A stretch of DNA of 16,420 bases from Eubacterium sp. CAG:248 (lineage in GTDB: Bacteria > Bacillota > Clostridia > Lachnospirales > Lachnospiraceae): the NCBI GenBank assembly GCA_000436475.1, contig FR886165.1, positions 1 through 16,420 on the forward strand, given 5' to 3'. Positions 12,965 through 16,420 of the stretch are shown one piece after another. The notes below the pieces were generated by a model. The model was not told the DNA's origin. It worked only from the letters and a program-made list of their open reading frames with translations, and did no database searches. The translations under genes were made by a program, and so were the position numbers. The first letter of the stretch is position 1. The number at the start of each line of letters is the position of its first letter.

Positions 12965-13927
12965 ATGAATATAGGTTCAGTTAATATAAAGACTCCCATA
13001 GCCTTAGGACCAATGGCAGGTGTAACAGACCTGCCATTTCGTCTTTTATGTAAGGAACAAGGATGTGGACTGCTTTACACAGAGATGGTGAGTGCCAAAG
13101 CAGTTTTATATAATAATAAGAATACAGAAGAGCTGCTAAAAACAGATCCCATAGAGAATCCGGTCGCTGTGCAGCTTTTTGGTTCGGATCCTGATATTAT
13201 GGCAGATATTGCAAAGAGAATGTGTGAAAGAGAGTTTGACATAATAGATATTAATATGGGCTGCCCTGTTCCGAAGGTGGTTAATAATGGAGAGGGTTCA
13301 GCACTTCTTAAGGATCCACTGTTAGTAGGAAAGATAGTTGAAAAGATAGCACATGCAATAGATAAGCCACTTACGGTAAAGATTCGTATAGGATTTGATG
13401 AAAGCTGTATTAATGCGGAAGAAATAGCATATATTATACAGGAATCCGGTGGGGCAGCAGTTGCTGTACATGGAAGAACAAGAAGCCAGTATTATTCTGG
13501 AAAGGCTGACTGGGATGTTATAAGAAAAGTAAAGGAAAAGGTCAGAATACCAGTTATAGGCAACGGAGATATACGAAGTGGTGAGGATGCAGCACGGATG
13601 CTTAAAGAAACGGGCTGTGATGGAGTGATGATAGGAAGAGCTGCTCAGGGAAATCCATGGATATTCAGGCAGGTTAAGGATTATCTTGAAAAAGGAATAG
13701 TAACACCAGGGCCATCCATAGACGAAGTTGCTGATATGCTTATAAGACATTGTCAGATGCTTGTTGAAACAAAGGGCGAATTTACAGCAGTGCGCGAGAT
13801 GAGAAAGCATTTTGCATGGTATACAACAGGAATAAAGCATGCTGCAGCATTAAGACATGAGGTGAATCAGGTGACTAAGCAGGAACAGTTTAACGAATTC
13901 GTTGAGAGAATACGGACGTTAAGCTGA
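12965..13927 (+). CDS. dusB: tRNA-dihydrouridine synthase, DusB type
   Basis: 320 residues. FMN-dependent reductase that converts specific uridines in the tRNA D-loop to dihydrouridine using NADPH. A TIM barrel (about 1-240) carries PMAGVTDLPFR (16-26) at the FMN site, the catalytic cysteine C100 in INMGCPVPKVVNNGEGSAL, HGRTRSQYYSGKADW (169-183), GNGDI (199-203) and GRAAQGNPWIF (224-234), which bind flavin phosphate. The rest is the helical tRNA-binding domain. The VV after CPVPK and the KVNNNG-like run are typical of DusB. Shine-Dalgarno AAGAAAGG (12944-12951) is rather far, 13 bases from the ATG. A possible promoter, TTGATA-16-TATTAG (12905-12932), would let it be expressed apart from birA. 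In B. subtilis and many Firmicutes a dus gene likewise sits beside lysS, as here with greA between. Confidence 0.95.
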   Translation: MNIGSVNIKTPIALGPMAGVTDLPFRLLCKEQGCGLLYTEMVSAKAVLYNNKNTEELLKTDPIENPVAVQLFGSDPDIMADIAKRMCEREFDIIDINMGCPVPKVVNNGEGSALLKDPLLVGKIVEKIAHAIDKPLTVKIRIGFDESCINAEEIAYIIQESGGAAVAVHGRTRSQYYSGKADWDVIRKVKEKVRIPVIGNGDIRSGEDAARMLKETGCDGVMIGRAAQGNPWIFRQVKDYLEKGIVTPGPSIDEVADMLIRHCQMLVETKGEFTAVREMRKHFAWYTTGIKHAAALRHEVNQVTKQEQFNEFVERIRTLS

Positions 13928-13989
13928 TATGACAAGAATAGGATTTAATAGAGTAAAGATTTTGTGAGTTGAATAAGAATTTCATTACA

Positions 13990-14018
13990 TTGACATTAAA
14001 GTTTAGGTGAGATATAAT
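13990..14018 (+). promoter_or_regulatory. Perfect-consensus sigma-A promoter for greA-lysS
   Basis: TTGACA (13990-13995), exactly 17 bases, TATAAT (14013-14018): both hexamers match consensus at all positions. Transcription should start near 14025, giving a greA leader of about 170 nt, long for a housekeeping gene. Confidence 0.88.
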
Positions 14019-14051
14019 ATCTTGAACATTTTATCCGATAATGGTAAAAAT

Positions 14052-14152
14052 GTGAGTGCCAGAATTGAAAGAATTTCACAAGTATACAGACTGTGATAGA
14101 AAGGTTTATGTGTTCGCACAAGTGACTTTTAACGTTTTAACCCTGGCATCAT
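14052..14152 (+). ncRNA. Structured greA leader element, copy 2 of the dispersed element
   Basis: Lies wholly inside the predicted greA leader. Closing helix: GTGA-(G)-TGCCAG (14052-14062) with CTGGCATCAT (14143-14152), 10 bp with one bulged G. Hairpin B: TCACA-(A)-GT (14076-14083) with ACTGTGA (14090-14096), loop ATACAG. Hairpin A: TGTG-TTCG-CACA (14109-14120). The strand between hairpin A and the closing helix (TTTTAACGTTTTAACC, 14127-14142) corresponds to the conserved GGTCAAAAGG-type strand of copy 1. The result is a three-way junction. Whether it acts as RNA regulator, attenuator or inert repeat is unknown. Confidence 0.5.
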
Positions 14153-14197
14153 TATATGAATATTTAATGAATATATTTATGGGAAAGGTGACGAACA

Positions 14198-14674
14198 ATG
14201 GCAGAGAAGCAGTTACTTACAAAAAAAGGATATGAAGAAAGAGTTGCTTTACTTGAGCACTTAAAGGTTGATAGAAGAAAGGAAGTCGCTCAGAAGTTAA
14301 AGGAAGCAAGAGAACAGGGCGATCTTTCAGAAAATGCAGAATACGATGCAGCTAAAGATGAACAAAGAGACATTGAAACACAGATTGCAGAGCTTGAAGA
14401 GATTCTTAAGAATGCAGAAGTAATCCAGGAAGATAATACAGATTCAGATGCTGTTAAGATGGAGAGTACAGTAGTACTTCATGATATCGAATTTGATGAA
14501 GATATTGAATATGTAATCGTTGGTTCATCAGAGGCAGATAGTCTTAACAACAAGATATCTAACGAATCACCACTTGGAGCAGCTATGCTTGGCAAGAAGG
14601 TTGGAGATATCGTAAAGGTTGAGGCACCTATTGGTGTAGTAGAATATAAGATTGTTTCTGTTAAGAATGACTAG
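14198..14674 (+). CDS. greA: Transcription elongation factor GreA
   Basis: 158 residues, the family length. It binds the RNA polymerase secondary channel and stimulates cleavage of backtracked RNA so that stalled polymerase can resume. The N-terminal antiparallel coiled coil (about 8-75) carries the acidic tip DLSENAEYDAAKDEQ, with D42 and E45 corresponding to the catalytic-site aspartate and glutamate of E. coli GreA. The C-terminal FKBP-like domain (about 85-158) has SNESPLGAAMLGKKVGD and ends EYKIVSVKND. AAAGGTG (14184-14190) lies 7 bases before the ATG. It has a perfect promoter and a long structured leader, and the 95-base gap to lysS has no terminator, so the two are probably one operon, a common arrangement in Firmicutes. 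Confidence 0.97.
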   Translation: MAEKQLLTKKGYEERVALLEHLKVDRRKEVAQKLKEAREQGDLSENAEYDAAKDEQRDIETQIAELEEILKNAEVIQEDNTDSDAVKMESTVVLHDIEFDEDIEYVIVGSSEADSLNNKISNESPLGAAMLGKKVGDIVKVEAPIGVVEYKIVSVKND

Positions 14675-14769
14675 TTATAGATAGATTATAGATTGAGATA
14701 ATTGTTAAGAGGCACATAAGGTAGTGTCTTGTATTTACTAACAGTAACGGATTAAGAAGGAGAATAAAA

Positions 14770-16420
14770 GTGGCAGATAACAAGAATCAGGCACAGCCAG
14801 ATGTTAATGAGCAGATTAAGGTAAGAATGGACAAGCTCGCTGCATTACAGGAAGCTGGCAAGGATCCATTTCAGATAACAAAGTATGATGTTACACACCA
14901 TACAGATGAAATCAGAGCTATCTATGAAGCACACGAGAAGGAGCTTCTTGGTGACAGACCAGAGGTTAATACTGATGGTATGGATGAGCAGCAGGCAAGA
15001 GAGGCGGTTAATGCTGATTACAATGAGAGAAGAGCTATCATGGATGCATCTCCTATTGAGGTAAGCTTTGCAGGAAGAATGATGTTCAAGAGAGTAATGG
15101 GAAAGGCATCTTTCTGTAATATTGCAGATCTTAAGGGTAGAATGCAGGCATATATATCAAGAGATGCTATCGGTGATGATGCTTATGCAGATTTTAAGAA
15201 GTCTGATATAGGTGATATATATGGTATAAAGGGCTTTATATTCAGAACTAAGACAGGTGAAATATCAGTTCATGCAGAAGAAATAACACTTCTTTCTAAG
15301 AGCTTACAGGTACTTCCAGAGAAGTTCCATGGAATTACAGATACTGATATGAGATACCGTCAGAGATATGTTGATTTAATAATGAATCCTGAGGTTAAGG
15401 ATACATTTGTAAAGAGATCACAGATCATAAAGGAAATCAGAAGATTCCTTGATGGCAGGGACTTTATGGAGGTTGAAACTCCAACACTTGTTTCTAATGC
15501 AGGTGGTGCAGCAGCAAGACCTTTTGAAACTCACTACAACGCACTTGATGAGGACGTTAAGCTTCGTATATCTTTAGAGCTTTACCTTAAGAGACTTATC
15601 GTTGGTGGTCTTGAAAGAGTATATGAAATCGGACGTGTATACAGAAATGAAGGTGTTGACACAAGACATAATCCTGAGTTCACACTTATGGAGCTGTATC
15701 AGGCATACACAGATTATGAAGGTATGATGGAGCTTACAGAGAGCATGTTCAGACACCTTGCAAAGACTGTATGTGGAACAACTGAAATTACTTACAACGG
15801 TACTAAGATAGACCTCGGAAAGCCATTCAGAAGACTTACTATGAATGATGCTATCAAGGAATATGCAGGCGTTGATTTTGATACAATAAAGACAGATGAA
15901 GAAGCTAAGGCTCTTGCTAAGGAAAGAGGAATTGAGTTCGAGGAACGTCATACAAAGGGCGATATCATTAACTTATTCTTTGAAGAGTACTGCGAAGAAA
16001 AGTTAATCCAGCCTACATTTATTATGGATCATCCGCTTGCAATCTCTCCACTTACTAAGAAGAAGCCATCTGATCCAGAAAAGGTTGAACGTTTTGAGCT
16101 TTTCATCAACACATGGGAAATGTGTAATGCTTATTCAGAGCTTAACGACCCAATCGACCAGAGAGAGCGTTTTGCACAGCAGGATAAGAATGCAGAGAAT
16201 GGTGATGAGGAAGCACAGCACACAGATGAAGACTTCCTTAATGCACTTGCAGTAGGTATGCCTCCAACAGGTGGTATCGGATATGGTATCGACAGACTTG
16301 TTATGCTTCTTACAGATTCACCAGCTATCAGGGATGTACTTTTGTTCCCGACAATGAAGTCATTAGGCTCAGACAAGAGTGCTGCAAAGGCTGAAAAGAG
16401 CACTTCTACAGAAGCAGCAG
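14770..16420 (+). CDS. lysS: Lysyl-tRNA synthetase, class II (3' end beyond window)
   Basis: 550 codons are present and the frame is still open at the right edge. It charges tRNA-Lys with lysine. The start is a GTG at 14770, with AAGGAG (14757-14762) 7 bases upstream and the family N-terminus following (residues 2-12 ADNKNQAQPDV, then IKVRMDKLAALQEAGKDPF). The anticodon-binding OB-fold (about 90-190) contains AGRMMFKRVMGKASF. Class II motif 1 is at about 218-242 (IIKEIRRFLDGRDFMEVETP), motif 2 at 288-304 (GRVYRNEGVDTRHNPEF) and motif 3 at 501-514 (GGIGYGIDRLVMLL). Some 30 extra residues lie between the first helix and the OB-fold (near PEVNTDGMDEQQAREAV), and an Ala/Lys/Ser-rich tail follows motif 3. 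RISLELYLKR has leucine (L269) where E. coli has proline (RIAPEL). Probably cotranscribed with greA. Confidence 0.96.
   Translation, partial: MADNKNQAQPDVNEQIKVRMDKLAALQEAGKDPFQITKYDVTHHTDEIRAIYEAHEKELLGDRPEVNTDGMDEQQAREAVNADYNERRAIMDASPIEVSFAGRMMFKRVMGKASFCNIADLKGRMQAYISRDAIGDDAYADFKKSDIGDIYGIKGFIFRTKTGEISVHAEEITLLSKSLQVLPEKFHGITDTDMRYRQRYVDLIMNPEVKDTFVKRSQIIKEIRRFLDGRDFMEVETPTLVSNAGGAAARPFETHYNALDEDVKLRISLELYLKRLIVGGLERVYEIGRVYRNEGVDTRHNPEFTLMELYQAYTDYEGMMELTESMFRHLAKTVCGTTEITYNGTKIDLGKPFRRLTMNDAIKEYAGVDFDTIKTDEEAKALAKERGIEFEERHTKGDIINLFFEEYCEEKLIQPTFIMDHPLAISPLTKKKPSDPEKVERFELFINTWEMCNAYSELNDPIDQRERFAQQDKNAENGDEEAQHTDEDFLNALAVGMPPTGGIGYGIDRLVMLLTDSPAIRDVLLFPTMKSLGSDKSAAKAEKSTSTEAA

Noticed and set aside
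13322..13840. Minus-strand open frame of 172 codons
   Set aside because: It lies inside dusB, whose motifs are complete; the translation is rich in Cys, Tyr and Ser as expected for an antisense shadow.
15565..15594. LysS RISLEL in place of RIAPEL as a defect
   Set aside because: All class II motifs are intact, and this variant is, as far as I recall, common in related Lachnospiraceae.

Overview
The window reads as a chromosomal segment of a low-GC, Gram-positive anaerobe, most likely of the Lachnospiraceae (Clostridia; Coprococcus/Roseburia/Butyrivibrio-like). The reasons are AT-rich coding sequence with many AGA and ATA codons, strong purine-rich ribosome binding sites, near-consensus sigma-A promoters, and a Clostridia-style set of housekeeping proteins, including two small proteins of a kind I associate with this family. 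All intact genes lie on the + strand. I saw no prophage, insertion sequence, CRISPR array, rRNA or tRNA.

Layout. 1-494: 3' end of a PcrA/UvrD helicase. 495-1235: a 741-base stretch of decayed DNA holding an FtsZ-like 3' remnant on the minus strand, a palindromic promoter/operator-like element, a winged-helix C-terminal remnant and a membrane-protein C-terminal remnant. 1236-2460: a pair of half-size chromate-family (CHR) transporters. 2607-6143: DnaE, the DNA polymerase III alpha subunit, behind its own promoter. 6285-7259: ATP-type 6-phosphofructokinase with a terminator and a 14-bp tandem repeat behind it. 7629-8444: a TrmH/SpoU-family rRNA 2'-O-methyltransferase with an unusual hairpin in its leader. 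8715-9722: a secreted SH3b plus SleB-type cell-wall hydrolase whose promoter carries an exact match to the WalR box. 10110-12845: argF, a small membrane protein, birA and a small acidic protein, closely spaced. 12965-13927: dusB. 14198-16420: greA and lysS (lysS runs off the right edge) behind a perfect-consensus promoter and a long leader.

Working together: the genes are mostly core information processing (helicase, replicase, tRNA and rRNA modification, transcript cleavage factor, lysyl-tRNA synthetase), with central metabolism (PfkA), arginine biosynthesis (ArgF), biotin attachment and regulation (BirA), and envelope maintenance (the hydrolase). No single pathway ties the window together.

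Most interesting signals. (1) A roughly 100-nt structured element occurs twice in opposite orientation, at 8460-8558 and in the greA leader at 14052-14152. The copies share about 50 aligned nt of sequence, a hairpin with a compensatory base-pair change, a second hairpin, and a 9-10 bp closing helix. It may be an undescribed dispersed repeat or structured RNA. (2) The WalR-box-like site at the hydrolase promoter. (3) The gene graveyard after pcrA. (4) A hairpin between the Shine-Dalgarno and the AUG of the methyltransferase gene. No database or folding program was run; these are readings by eye.
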